NCBI GenBank assembly: GCA_963795715.1
Contig: CAWCIY010000002.1
Coordinates: 372,001-436,000 of the forward strand
Direction: 5' to 3'
Source of the DNA: JAFEDN01 sp963795715
GTDB lineage: Bacteria; Pseudomonadota; Gammaproteobacteria; Coxiellales; Coxiellaceae
Length of the DNA: 64,000 nt
Position numbers and translations under genes: made by a program. Shown one piece after another: positions 36,059-45,434 of the stretch (the stretch's first letter is position 1; each line of letters begins with the position of its first letter). Under the pieces are notes generated by a model. That model searched no databases. It had not been told where the DNA came from and saw only the letters and a program-made list of their open reading frames with translations.

Positions 36059-37201
36059 ATGAACAGCAATGAAATTTTAACTGATTCCTATCAAGACCGT
36101 ATTAAAAGTAAATTACGGCGGGCCAATTGGAACACTTTACACATCGACCCATGGCTTACATTAGCCTTGTTATGTTTGATTTCTTTCGGCTTAATCATTT
36201 TATACAGCGCCAGCAATCAAACTCCTGGGATCGTTGAAAAACAGCTGTTGCGGTTAGGGCTAGGATTTGCAGTGATGTTTATTTTTGCTCAAATCCCGCC
36301 TCAAAGATATTATCAATGGACTCCCTGGTTATTTATAGCCGGTTTGCTTTTATTAGTAGCCGTTCTTTTTATAGGCCAGGTTCAACAAGGGGCGCGGCGC
36401 TGGTTTGATCTTAAACTTTTTAATCTTCAGCCTTCTGAAATCATGAAATTAGCAACACCTATGATGTTAGCCTGGTTTTTAAGTGAAAAAACACTGCCCC
36501 CTAAATTTCGTTGGGTGCTGCTAGGTGGGATTATGATGATTATCCCGGTATTACTGACCGCCAAACAACCCGATTTAGGGACCGCTATTTTGATCGCCAT
36601 CGCTGGATTGTTCGTCTTAATTTTAGCGGGCATCAGTTGGCCCTTAGTCATTACTATTTTATTGGGAATCGCCTCCGCCGCGCCTTTTATATGGCATCAC
36701 ATGCATGGCTACCAACGAAACCGCATCTTGACGTTAATTAATCCAGAAAGTGATCCTTTAGGAAGCGGATACCATATTATCCAATCCAAAATTGCCATCG
36801 GCTCCGGTGGCGTGTTAGGAAAAGGATGGCTGCAAGGAAGCCAGTCTCACTTATCATTTTTGCCTGCACACACCACGGATTTCATTTTTGCGGTCACCGG
36901 TGAAGAATTCGGTTTATTTGGTTGCGTCTTATTACTGTTAATTTTTCTAGCCATTTTAGCCCGATGTTTATATATTAGCGTTAAGGCTCAAAATACTTAC
37001 GGTAGATTACTGGCCGGCAGTTTGAGTTTTACATTTATCATTGGAGCGTTAATTAATATTGGTATGGTGATTGGAATATTACCGGTGGTTGGTATACCCT
37101 TACCCTTGGTCAGTTACGGCGGTAGTTCACTGCTGACAATTATGGCGGGTTTTGGCATCATTATGTCAATTCACGGTCATCGAAAACTTTGGTCCAAGTA
37201 A
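36059..37201 (+). CDS. mrdB: RodA peptidoglycan glycosyltransferase
   Basis: A 380-residue SEDS protein with about 10 membrane helices, polymerising lipid II with PBP2. Conserved LQPSEIMKLATPMMLAWFLS, KQPDLGTAILI, PESDPLGSGYHIIQSKIAIGSGG (split) and TDFIFAVTGEEFGLFG blocks are present, with PLPLVSYGGSSL near the end. It follows mrdA by 14 bp and is followed by mltB. Confidence 0.95.
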   Translation: MNSNEILTDSYQDRIKSKLRRANWNTLHIDPWLTLALLCLISFGLIILYSASNQTPGIVEKQLLRLGLGFAVMFIFAQIPPQRYYQWTPWLFIAGLLLLVAVLFIGQVQQGARRWFDLKLFNLQPSEIMKLATPMMLAWFLSEKTLPPKFRWVLLGGIMMIIPVLLTAKQPDLGTAILIAIAGLFVLILAGISWPLVITILLGIASAAPFIWHHMHGYQRNRILTLINPESDPLGSGYHIIQSKIAIGSGGVLGKGWLQGSQSHLSFLPAHTTDFIFAVTGEEFGLFGCVLLLLIFLAILARCLYISVKAQNTYGRLLAGSLSFTFIIGALINIGMVIGILPVVGIPLPLVSYGGSSLLTIMAGFGIIMSIHGHRKLWSK

Positions 37202-37226
37202 GAGGAATATTAAAAAGTAGAAATCT

Positions 37227-38255
37227 ATGAAGAAAATAATCATGGTAATGGGATTGGCTTGTGTTTCTTCTTATGCTGGGTCTGCTGTAACACCAACATC
37301 ACCTCCGCAACAACCTCTTACCGTGTCTGAATTTGTAGACAAATTAGTTAACGCAGATCACTTTAATCGTGAGGAAATCACAGACTTATTCCAACATACG
37401 GCTTATTTGCCCGAAGTAATTGATCGCATGAATCAACCCTTTGAAGAAAAACCCTGGGATTTTTATAAGAATTTTTTTATCACCGAAGAAAGAATCCATG
37501 ATGGCGTGGCCTATTGGCAGGAACATGCGGAAACTTTAGAAAAAGTCAGAAAGCAATATGGCGTTTCTCCGGCTGTCATTGTCGCAATCATTGGCATTGA
37601 ATCCAAATATGGCCAACAACCCAGCAAATTTCCAGAACTTCGTACCTTGGCTACGCTCTCCTTTCACTATCCAAAACGAGCTGCATTCTTTCAAAATGAA
37701 CTTGAAAATTATTTATTGCTAAGCCGGGAATATCATTTAAATCCAACCCAGTTAAATGGGTCCTATGCCGGTGCTCTAGGTATTCCACAATTTATGCCTA
37801 GTAATTACCGGCAATATGCGATCAGTTATGATGGTAAACCCAGCGTCAATCTTTTAGAAGACCATGAAGATGCTATTGCCAGTATCGCCAATTATTTACA
37901 AAAATCCGGTTGGCAACCTGGTCAACCCGTTGCGGTAAAAGTTAAAACCGGTCATTCCACCGCAGCACTGACTCAGTTCCTTTCATCAGACGCCAAACCC
38001 AACTATAGCTTGCACTTTTTACACAAATATGGCATAAAACCAGTTTCTGCTCAATCCGAGCGTAAAGTAGCCTTAATTGCCATGCACAATACCTACGACA
38101 GTGAATATTGGCTTACATTTCAGAATTTTTACGCAATAATGGCCTATAATCCTAGAACTACTTACGCAATGGCTATTTATCAACTCAGCGAAGCAATTGA
38201 TAAAGATTATGAAGGATTCATTAAAAAAAGCACAAGAATTACATCGGCAAGGTGA
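37227..38255 (+). CDS. mltB: Lytic murein transglycosylase B (copy 2)
   Basis: A 342-residue periplasmic transglycosylase. Signal peptide (MKKIIMVMGLACVSSYAGSA), then SLT_2 with the catalytic glutamate in AIIGIESKYGQQPSKF near residue 132, GALGIPQFMPSNYRQYAISY and NYLQKSGWQPGQPV. It sits after mrdB as in many gammaproteobacteria, which marks it as the ancestral copy; the other copy lies at 5633-6595. The gene overlaps the next gene's start by 47 bp. Confidence 0.92.
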   Translation: MKKIIMVMGLACVSSYAGSAVTPTSPPQQPLTVSEFVDKLVNADHFNREEITDLFQHTAYLPEVIDRMNQPFEEKPWDFYKNFFITEERIHDGVAYWQEHAETLEKVRKQYGVSPAVIVAIIGIESKYGQQPSKFPELRTLATLSFHYPKRAAFFQNELENYLLLSREYHLNPTQLNGSYAGALGIPQFMPSNYRQYAISYDGKPSVNLLEDHEDAIASIANYLQKSGWQPGQPVAVKVKTGHSTAALTQFLSSDAKPNYSLHFLHKYGIKPVSAQSERKVALIAMHNTYDSEYWLTFQNFYAIMAYNPRTTYAMAIYQLSEAIDKDYEGFIKKSTRITSAR

Positions 38256-39906
38256 TTTAGCTGCCGCCTTAGAATTATATATGCAAATATTGGCAGCCAC
38301 ACCGGATGATGCTGATGTGTTGCATCAAGTTGGCATTATTCATGCCCAACAGCGTAGCTTTATTCCTGCGTTAGAATTTTTGAACCAAGCCTTGCAGCTG
38401 CAACCCAAATCGGCTGCTTTTCATAATAGTAAAGGCAATGTCTTTTCTTTGCAGGGCGCTCAAGAGGCTGCTCTTGCGGAATATCGCCAGGCTGTTAAAG
38501 CCGATCCAAAATATGCAATCGCTTATAACAACATTGGCCGTTGCTTATATTTGCAAGAAAAATTTATTGCAGCACAAAAATCATACGCCAAGGCCATAGA
38601 ATTAAACCCTAATTTCAGTGATGCTTATTACAACCAAGGGGTATTGTTACTCAAACTAGGCGATTTAGCGCAAGCCCAATCCAGTCTGGAAAAATCGCTT
38701 TCTTTTAATCCAAAAAATGCTGCAGTTTATGGACAAATGGCGCAAATCTTTTTGCAAAAAGCCGATTATCCTCAAGCCATAAATTACTTGCAAAAAAGAT
38801 TATTGCTACAGCCCAACCATTTGGATTCCTGGCATTATTTAGGTATGGCGTATTTGACTTTAAATCAGCTAGAAGATGCGGTGCATAGCTTTGAGAAAGT
38901 TTTGCAATTTACCCATCAACACCCGGAATGTTATGAGCACTTGGCAATTGCCTATTTAAAATTAGATGATAAAGAAAAAGCGCTCACTTATTTTTTAAGA
39001 CAACTTGAAGTGCAACAAACTGCCAATGCTGCCTATAATATCGGCGTGTTATTGATCGAAAAGGGTCGCCACAAAGATGCGATTGAGTATTTAAAACATG
39101 CGATAATTTTAGATCCACTTCATTTACCGGCGCATTTGAATTTAGGAGTAGAATATTTAAAACTGCAAAACCAATCGGAAGCTTTAAATCACTACCAGCA
39201 GGCAGCTGCGATCAAACCGGATGATCCCGAAATACAACATATCATCCTGGCGCTCACTCAAAACAAAACTCCGGATAAAGCGCCTGCAGAATATTTAAAA
39301 AATTTATTTGATCAATATGCCGGTTATTATGATAAACATTTGACAGAAGCATTACGTTACCGCGTACCGCAGCAAATACATGCTGCTATCTACCAGGAAG
39401 CCAAAATCGAGCAGGCAGAATGGAATATTTTAGACCTAGGGTGCGGCACCGGTTTGTGCGGCGAATTATTTAAAGAATTTGCCGCTAAACTGAGCGGAAT
39501 TGATATCTCTGAAGAAATGGTAGCGGTTGCTAAAAACAAAAAAATCTATGATCAATTGATTGTGGGAGATATTGAAGAACATCTGGATAGTTTTACGGAA
39601 CTTGATTTAATCCTAGCAGCAGATGTATTTACTTACATCGGCGAGTTAAATGAAATATTCAAAAGAGTGAAAAAAGCATTAAAAAAAGAGGGTTGGTTTG
39701 CTTTTTCTGTAGAAAAAACCACAAAATCGCCTTTTGAACTGCAAGCTTCTATTCGTTATGCACATTCTCAAGAATATTTAGAATCATTGATTAAAGAATA
39801 TGGCTTTAAAAAAATTCGTTTAGAAGAAACTAAATTGCGTACTCAAAAGGATCAACCGGTTCGAGGTTATTTGGTGGTTTTGCGTAGCGAACAGGTAGTA
39901 AGATAA
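38209..39906 (+). CDS. TPR-methyltransferase protein
   Basis: A 565-residue protein. About ten TPR repeats (consensus ..A...Y..A..L.P....) fill residues 5-355, followed by an S-adenosylmethionine methyltransferase domain with motif I ILDLGCGTGLCGELF near 410, AADVFTYIG near 470 and an acidic post-I residue. It resembles predicted TPR-containing methyltransferases of the COG4976 type. The target is unknown; TPRs suggest a protein partner. The start ATG at 38209 has AAAGATT upstream and lies within the end of mltB, implying coupling. Possibly a glycan or protein methylase of the envelope. Confidence 0.82.
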   Translation: MKDSLKKAQELHRQGDLAAALELYMQILAATPDDADVLHQVGIIHAQQRSFIPALEFLNQALQLQPKSAAFHNSKGNVFSLQGAQEAALAEYRQAVKADPKYAIAYNNIGRCLYLQEKFIAAQKSYAKAIELNPNFSDAYYNQGVLLLKLGDLAQAQSSLEKSLSFNPKNAAVYGQMAQIFLQKADYPQAINYLQKRLLLQPNHLDSWHYLGMAYLTLNQLEDAVHSFEKVLQFTHQHPECYEHLAIAYLKLDDKEKALTYFLRQLEVQQTANAAYNIGVLLIEKGRHKDAIEYLKHAIILDPLHLPAHLNLGVEYLKLQNQSEALNHYQQAAAIKPDDPEIQHIILALTQNKTPDKAPAEYLKNLFDQYAGYYDKHLTEALRYRVPQQIHAAIYQEAKIEQAEWNILDLGCGTGLCGELFKEFAAKLSGIDISEEMVAVAKNKKIYDQLIVGDIEEHLDSFTELDLILAADVFTYIGELNEIFKRVKKALKKEGWFAFSVEKTTKSPFELQASIRYAHSQEYLESLIKEYGFKKIRLEETKLRTQKDQPVRGYLVVLRSEQVVR

Positions 39907-40682
39907 ATGAACTTTTTCCATGCTGCTCCAGTTTTCACAATTGCCGCAATTACTTCTGTTATTGGCAGTCTATTAGTTGGATTGGTCAGAAAATTAGAAG
40001 CTTGCATTTATTAACCACTCATCATGAAGTCGCTTTTCCCATGTTTTTACAATTAGGTGTTATTTATGCGGTAATCTTAGCATTCATTTTTTCTTTCATG
40101 TTAAATAACATCAACGACGCTTATACAGACGTCAAACAAGAAACGACTAGTATGCTTAGTTTATCACAACTGGCTTCTGGTTTTCCTCCCGCCATGCACC
40201 AAGAGATAGACCAAACACTTATAAACTACACCAGAACCATTATTAATGATGAATGGCCCAAAATGGCCGAGCGCAAAGAATCTTCCAACGCCAGTAAATT
40301 ATTAAAGCAATTACAAAAGATATACATAGATTACAATCCAAAACAGGGTAAAGAAGAAATTATTTATACAGAATCACTACAGCATCTGATGTCCTTAAGA
40401 GAACATCGTAGAATGCGAATCTTTACTGCAACGGAATTTGAAATGAAAAGACCTTGGATATACTTAGGTCTTTTAGGAGGCATCGTAGTAGGAATTTCTT
40501 ATTTCTTTGGGATGAAAGATGTTGCAATCCAAATGTTGTTAACCGCAGCGTTGATATTTACCATTTCCTCTATCTTGACCCTAATGATTATGATCAGCCA
40601 TCCTTTTGAAGGACCCTACGCGATTAAACCCAGAGTATTTGAAAATACCTTAATGCGTTTAGAACAGATCAGCCAAGAATAA
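39907..40682 (+). pseudogene. DUF4239-like membrane protein with one frameshift
   Basis: An N-terminal membrane helix (MNFFHAAPVFTIAAITSVIG, 39907 on) runs into a stop at 40015, but the shifted frame continues as SLHLLTTHHEVAFPMFLQLG with a second helix, a soluble middle and two C-terminal helices, ending at 40682. This is the layout of DUF4239 proteins (two helix pairs around a loop). One missing A in the AAAA run at 39991-39994 explains the break. About 258 codons, a normal length. Function of the family is unknown. Confidence 0.7.
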
Positions 40683-40692
40683 GAATCAACCG

Positions 40693-41085
40693 CTATTGGA
40701 CAATTTCTCTAGGCCTCCCCTCTTCATTCACAGCCACAAAAGTAAAAATACCTTCCGTCACCTGTCTACTCTTTAAAGTGGTTGGAGAAATAACCCAGGT
40801 TTCTATTTTAATTTGGATAGAGGTACGACCTAATTTATGCAGACTGACATAACAACTGAGTAAATCACCCACTTGTACTGGGGCAATAAACGACATCGCG
40901 TCAATCGCAACGGTAACCGCTCGCCCCTTGGTATACTTCAGCGCATAACTTGCCCCTGCCAAGTCCATTTGAGAAACTACCCAACCGCCAAAAATATCGC
41001 CATTGGCATTGGTGTCGGCCGGCATAGCAATGGTACGAATTTCCAACTGTCCGTGAGGTTCTGTTTTAACTTCTACTTTAGCCAT
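40693..41085 (-). CDS. yciA: Acyl-CoA thioesterase YciA
   Basis: A 130-residue hot-dog thioesterase. MPADTNANGDIFGGWVVSQMDLAGA (split) contains the catalytic Asp of the YciA/BFIT family; AIDAMSFIAPVQVGDLL is also typical. It hydrolyses a range of acyl-CoAs. I set the start at 41085 (ATG) with AGGTGA upstream; a GTG two codons earlier is possible. The DoxX gene lies 6 bp upstream. Confidence 0.92.
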   Translation of the reverse strand: MAKVEVKTEPHGQLEIRTIAMPADTNANGDIFGGWVVSQMDLAGASYALKYTKGRAVTVAIDAMSFIAPVQVGDLLSCYVSLHKLGRTSIQIKIETWVISPTTLKSRQVTEGIFTFVAVNEEGRPREIVQ

Positions 41086-41091
41086 ATTCAC

Positions 41092-41544
41092 CTACTTTTT
41101 CTTTAATTTTAAATGATGCCCATGTCTTAAATGCAACCAATGGTCTACAGACCATCTTCCTGAACCATGCAGCATGAGTAACATTAGCACCATCGCCCAT
41201 GCCATTTGCTGATTAAAATTAGTAATTCCTTCGGGGGTCCAAATAAAGTTATAAGAATACATGGTAAAAATATTAAAAAGAAAAAATAATAGTATGATGA
41301 TTCTTCCGCCTAAACCGATGATTAGGAGGACCGGCAAAATAATTTCCACAGCAATTACCAATCCAGCCCAATAAGGACTGTGTAATAGATTGACCGTATG
41401 ATTCCAGTTCTCAAATTTATACCAGCCATCACGTAAGAAGATTTGCGCCACCCAAACTCTAGCAATTAAATCCCCGAGAGGGATTAATAAATTCAGTAAC
41501 CATAAAAAAGGACTCAGAATAACGGCACTCGATTTAATGAACAT
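41092..41544 (-). CDS. DoxX-family membrane protein
   Basis: A 150-residue protein with four membrane helices and a His/Lys-rich cytosolic tail (HLRHGHHLKLKKK). The pattern IARVWVAQIFLRDGWYKFENW, VVEIILPVLLIIGLGGR and FNIFTMYSYNF matches DoxX/DUF4166-type proteins. Function is unsettled; members have been linked to redox and envelope stress. SD AGGAGAT lies 5 bp before the ATG. Probably cotranscribed with yciA. Confidence 0.8.
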   Translation of the reverse strand: MFIKSSAVILSPFLWLLNLLIPLGDLIARVWVAQIFLRDGWYKFENWNHTVNLLHSPYWAGLVIAVEIILPVLLIIGLGGRIIILLFFLFNIFTMYSYNFIWTPEGITNFNQQMAWAMVLMLLMLHGSGRWSVDHWLHLRHGHHLKLKKK

Positions 41545-41620
41545 TCAATATCTCCTGTTATTTATTATATCATACCCTAATTGACTGGCATTTTGCAGTC
41601 GAACCGATTAAGATGGCGGG

Positions 41621-42127
41621 ATGGAAAAAGACATTACCGCTGATTTCTTCATCAAAAAATATAAATTACAGCCGCATCATGAAGGTGGGTACTACGCCGA
41701 AATTTTTCGATCCGACAATAAAGTGATGGTATCGAAAGAATATGCTTCCGACGAACGCAGCGCGTTAACGTCGATTTACTTCTTACTTCCCAGTAATAGT
41801 TTTTCGGCCTGGCATAGAGTCAAATCCGATGAAGTTTGGATTTATAATCATGGCTGCCCTATGACTATTTTAACTTTAGGAAATAATGCCAAGTTAGAAT
41901 CTCAAATTTTAGGGAACCCGGTACTCCATACCGACGCCCAATACCAAATCACCGTCCCACGAAATACCTGGTTTTGCGCCTATCTTAACGAGCTTCAACA
42001 TTTTTCGTTAATCAGCTGCATAGTAGGCCCGGGCTTTGATTTCGCTGACTTTGAATTAGCGGATCGCCAGCAATTAATTCAAGCTTTTCCCCAACAGCAA
42101 AAAATCATTGAAAAATATACATTGTGA
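41621..42127 (+). CDS. Cupin-superfamily DUF985 protein
   Basis: A 168-residue cupin. YKLQPHHEGGYYAEIFRSD, TSIYFLLPSNSFSAWHRVKSDEVWIYNHG (split) and the closing CIVGPGFDFADFELADRQQLIQAFP (split) are the DUF985 signature. The His and Glu of AWHRVKSDEVW are the likely metal or ligand contacts. The biochemical role is unknown. Convergent with uvrB. Confidence 0.85.
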   Translation: MEKDITADFFIKKYKLQPHHEGGYYAEIFRSDNKVMVSKEYASDERSALTSIYFLLPSNSFSAWHRVKSDEVWIYNHGCPMTILTLGNNAKLESQILGNPVLHTDAQYQITVPRNTWFCAYLNELQHFSLISCIVGPGFDFADFELADRQQLIQAFPQQQKIIEKYTL

Positions 42128-42137
42128 GGAATAGGAA

Positions 42138-44162
42138 TTACTTCTTATCATCCACTTCTAAAGCTCCTTTGCGAATATGCAATATCTTATCGCGAATTTC
42201 AGCGGCTTTTTCAAACTCTAAATTTTTGGCAGCGGTAAACATTTCTTGTTCTAGATTGTGAATGGTCTTACTGAGTTCCGCAGGCGACATAGACAAATAG
42301 TCTACTGATTCTTCCGCAATCTGTTGTGCTCTGCCAAAACCACCGCCTTGAGGCGCGCGTTCACGAGCACCTTCTAAAATATCACGAATCGCTTTGACGA
42401 TGCCGCGCGGGGTTATGCCATGTTCTTGGTTATATGCAGCTTGTTTTTCTCGACGGCGATTGGTTTCAGCGATGGCTCTTTCCATAGAACCAGTGATTTT
42501 GTCAGCATACAAAATCGCTTTACCATGGATATGCCGCGCCGCTCGGCCGATGGTTTGTATCAAAGAGCGTTCGGAACGTAAAAATCCTTCTTTATCAGCG
42601 TCTAAAATCGCCACCAGAGAAACTTCTGGGATATCCAAACCTTCACGCAATAAATTGATGCCTACCAACACATCAAATTCACCCAATCGCAAATCTCGAA
42701 TGATTTCCACCCGCTCAACGGTTTCAATATCAGAGTGCAGATAACGCACGCGGACACCGTGGTCGTGCAAATAATCGGTTAAATCCTCCGCCATGCGCTT
42801 GGTTAAAGTAGTTACTAAAATGCGCTCATTTTTGGCCGTGCGCTTTTTCACTTCGGAAAGTAAATCATCTACTTGAGTGACCGCAGGCCGTATTTCCAGT
42901 TCAGGATCCAATAAACCGGTGGGTCGAACCAGTAGCTCCGCCACGTCTTCAGTATGTTCTTTTTCATAAGGGCCGGGCGTAGCCGAAACAAAAATTGTTT
43001 GCGGCATCAATTTTTCAAATTCATCAAATCTTAGCGGCCGATTATCCAACGCCGAAGGTAATCGAAAACCATAATTCACTAGATTTTCCTTGCGCGCACG
43101 ATCACCCAAATACATCCCACCCAATTGCGGTATGGTGACGTGGGATTCATCGATGATCAACAAAGCATCCGGCGGCAAATAATCGAATAAAGTGGGTGGC
43201 GGTTCGCCGGCGGAGCGGCCGGACAGATAGCGTGAATAATTTTCGATACCAGTGCAATAACCCATTTCCAACATCATTTCGATATCAAATTGAGTGCGTT
43301 GCTCCAAACGTTGGCGTTCAACCAATTTATTGGCTTTTTCTAGCTCAGCAAGACGTTCACGCAATTCCAATTTAATTTCTTCAATTGCTTTTAAAACTCT
43401 TTCCCGCGGTGTTACATAATGAGTTTTAGGAAAAACGGTGATTCTAGGTATTCTGGAAATAATTTTCTGAGTCAAAGGATCAAAAATACTGATATTTTCC
43501 ACTTCTTCATCAAACAATTCTATTCTGATCGCGTCTTTTTCTGAATCTGCTGGGAAAATATCAATCACATCTCCACGCACCCGGTATGTGGCGCGTTGAA
43601 ATACAGTATCATTGCGAGTGTATTGCATCTCTGTCAAACGATGCAAAATCTGCCGCTGATCCATACGATCACCCCTACTGATGTGAAACACCATGCTGAG
43701 ATAAGCTTGTGGATCGCCCAAACCATAGATAGCCGACACGGTTGCCACAATCACTGCATCACGTCTTTCTAATATGGCTTTAGTGGCCGACAATCGCATT
43801 TGTTCAATATGTTCATTGATAGAAGCATCTTTTTCGATATAAGTATCCGTGCTTGGAACATACGCTTCCGGTTGATAATAATCATAATAAGACACGAAGT
43901 ACTCAACCGCATTACCCGGAAAAAACTCGCGTAATTCCGCATAAAACTGTGCTGCCAAGGTTTTATTGGGGGCCAAAACCAAAGCTGGCCGTTGCACCGC
44001 TTGAATAACATTGGCAATGGTAAATGTTTTACCGGAACCAGTGACTCCCAACAAAGTTTGATAAGCCAATCCGGATTCAATATTTTCTACCAATTTTTTA
44101 ATGGCGCCCGGCTGGTCGCCACTGGGTTTAAAGACACTGCTGAGAGTAAAGGGTTTAGTCAT
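42138..44162 (-). CDS. uvrB: UvrABC excinuclease subunit B
   Basis: A 674-residue helicase-like subunit for nucleotide-excision repair. Walker A GVTGSGKT near residue 39, the beta-hairpin YYDYYQPEAYVP near 93, IIDESH near 338, helicase motifs V/VI (GINLLREGLDIPEVSLVAILDADKEGFLRS, split; QTIGRAARH) and the C-terminal UVR motif (LEFEKAAEIRDKI). Full length and intact, unlike mutS and recA in this window. No partner gene adjacent. Confidence 0.97.
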   Translation of the reverse strand: MTKPFTLSSVFKPSGDQPGAIKKLVENIESGLAYQTLLGVTGSGKTFTIANVIQAVQRPALVLAPNKTLAAQFYAELREFFPGNAVEYFVSYYDYYQPEAYVPSTDTYIEKDASINEHIEQMRLSATKAILERRDAVIVATVSAIYGLGDPQAYLSMVFHISRGDRMDQRQILHRLTEMQYTRNDTVFQRATYRVRGDVIDIFPADSEKDAIRIELFDEEVENISIFDPLTQKIISRIPRITVFPKTHYVTPRERVLKAIEEIKLELRERLAELEKANKLVERQRLEQRTQFDIEMMLEMGYCTGIENYSRYLSGRSAGEPPPTLFDYLPPDALLIIDESHVTIPQLGGMYLGDRARKENLVNYGFRLPSALDNRPLRFDEFEKLMPQTIFVSATPGPYEKEHTEDVAELLVRPTGLLDPELEIRPAVTQVDDLLSEVKKRTAKNERILVTTLTKRMAEDLTDYLHDHGVRVRYLHSDIETVERVEIIRDLRLGEFDVLVGINLLREGLDIPEVSLVAILDADKEGFLRSERSLIQTIGRAARHIHGKAILYADKITGSMERAIAETNRRREKQAAYNQEHGITPRGIVKAIRDILEGARERAPQGGGFGRAQQIAEESVDYLSMSPAELSKTIHNLEQEMFTAAKNLEFEKAAEIRDKILHIRKGALEVDDKK

Positions 44163-44372
44163 GAATAAACTATATCATAAATAAGGAAGTCATTACCTTC
44201 TTTAAGCTTTAGCTAAGCAGCTAAGGGATCACGTAAGTTCCGCTTTACTTCGAATTACTTTTTTTGCTTCTGCAAAGCGCTGCGTAATGTTTTCATATTC
44301 GCTTATTAATTTTAATTTTCTTCGAAAGAGTTCTCTAAATTTCTTTAAAATATGGTTATGCAAATAACTGAA
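44163..44372. other. Intergenic strip with a possible coding remnant
   Basis: On the minus strand 44230-44345 reads KKFRELFRRKLKLISEYENI and then TQRFAEAKKVIRSKAELT before a stop, with coiled-coil-like composition but no start with a ribosome site. It may be a small gene remnant. Nothing else is visible. Confidence 0.3.
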
Positions 44373-44885
44373 CTATTGAGTAATTTGCATTACTCCGGTT
44401 GTATTGATATCAGACCCATAAAAATCATTATGAATGGCCACTGCACCAAGGCCTTGTTGGTTAATTTCATCTGAAGGATACCATAATAAAACATTTTCAT
44501 AAGTACAGTTAGATTGTATTTCCAATGGTGTTGTGTCGCCCGGATTAATTTGAATTACTGGAGTTCGAACTTGTTTTGGCCTTATCCCATCCGGATTACA
44601 ATAAATAAAATATTCAGCATAAGCTGCATTAATTTTTCTACCTTCGGTATCGATATTTTTTAAACTATATGAGGTAGTTTCTTGTTCTATCTTAAAAAAA
44701 ACCTGCCCATAGATCCATGCTCCCGAGACCCCCGGTAATGTACAAGCCTCAGTGTAAGTGATGGGGTTATAAATAGGTGAGCCAGGAAATCCTGTATTCG
44801 GACATTGGTCAGCCAAAGAGAGTCCGCTAAATAAAAGTCCTGTCATTGTCACAGAAACGATTAACCTACTTGTTAAAATTTTCAT
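44373..44885 (-). CDS. Exported hypothetical protein, 170 aa
   Basis: The start at 44885 has AAGGAG 9 bp upstream and gives MKILTSRLIVSVTMTGLLFSG then LSLAD, a signal peptide. The mature protein has four cysteines (QCPNTG, EACTLPG, IYCNPDG, NCTYEN), so probably two disulfides, and is beta-rich. Not recognised. It is probably periplasmic or secreted. Confidence 0.7.
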   Translation of the reverse strand: MKILTSRLIVSVTMTGLLFSGLSLADQCPNTGFPGSPIYNPITYTEACTLPGVSGAWIYGQVFFKIEQETTSYSLKNIDTEGRKINAAYAEYFIYCNPDGIRPKQVRTPVIQINPGDTTPLEIQSNCTYENVLLWYPSDEINQQGLGAVAIHNDFYGSDINTTGVMQITQ

Positions 44886-45021
44886 AACTTGCTCCTTTTT
44901 ACTTCCCAGGGTCCGCATAAAAACATTTTTAATACGGGAGACCTGTCTTATATCCTTACTGTCATTTCACTGCAAGTTTTTTATTGATATACTAAAAACA
45001 ATTTATGAATTTCAGTACACT

Positions 45022-45426
45022 ATGTTAAAAAAACTTTTTTTATTATTACCACTTTATTTTTGTTTATACAATGTGGCCTTTTCCAGTTCCAATGAGCCGC
45101 AGCAGCCTGCCATGGCTACCCAGCATCACCACCCTGAGGAATTTATTAAGTCCATTGAAAACGACCCACAGGCTGGAAAAAAAATTTATGACCAATTTTG
45201 CTCAACCTGCCATGCTCGGGACCCTAATATAGATGTCGGCGCCCCACGAATCGGAGTCGCCAGAGATTGGAAACCACGCATGCAAAAGGGATTAGATGGA
45301 CTTTTGACCGTGGCGATTGTAGGACTCAATCAGATGCCTCCTCGCGGAGGGTGTTTCGAATGCAGCAATGCACAACTAAAAGCCGCTATAATATATATGC
45401 TGCCTGCTAAAACAACCCAAAAATAG
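45022..45426 (+). CDS. Cytochrome c5-type protein
   Basis: A 134-residue exported monohaem cytochrome c. Signal peptide at residues 1-22, haem site FCSTCHARD near residue 59, axial Met in NQMPPRGG near 107 and the FECSNAQL cysteine nearby, as in cytochrome c5. It would carry electrons in the periplasm to an oxidase or peroxidase. The aminotransferase gene follows after 8 bp. Confidence 0.85.
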   Translation: MLKKLFLLLPLYFCLYNVAFSSSNEPQQPAMATQHHHPEEFIKSIENDPQAGKKIYDQFCSTCHARDPNIDVGAPRIGVARDWKPRMQKGLDGLLTVAIVGLNQMPPRGGCFECSNAQLKAAIIYMLPAKTTQK

Positions 45427-45434
45427 GGATTCAT

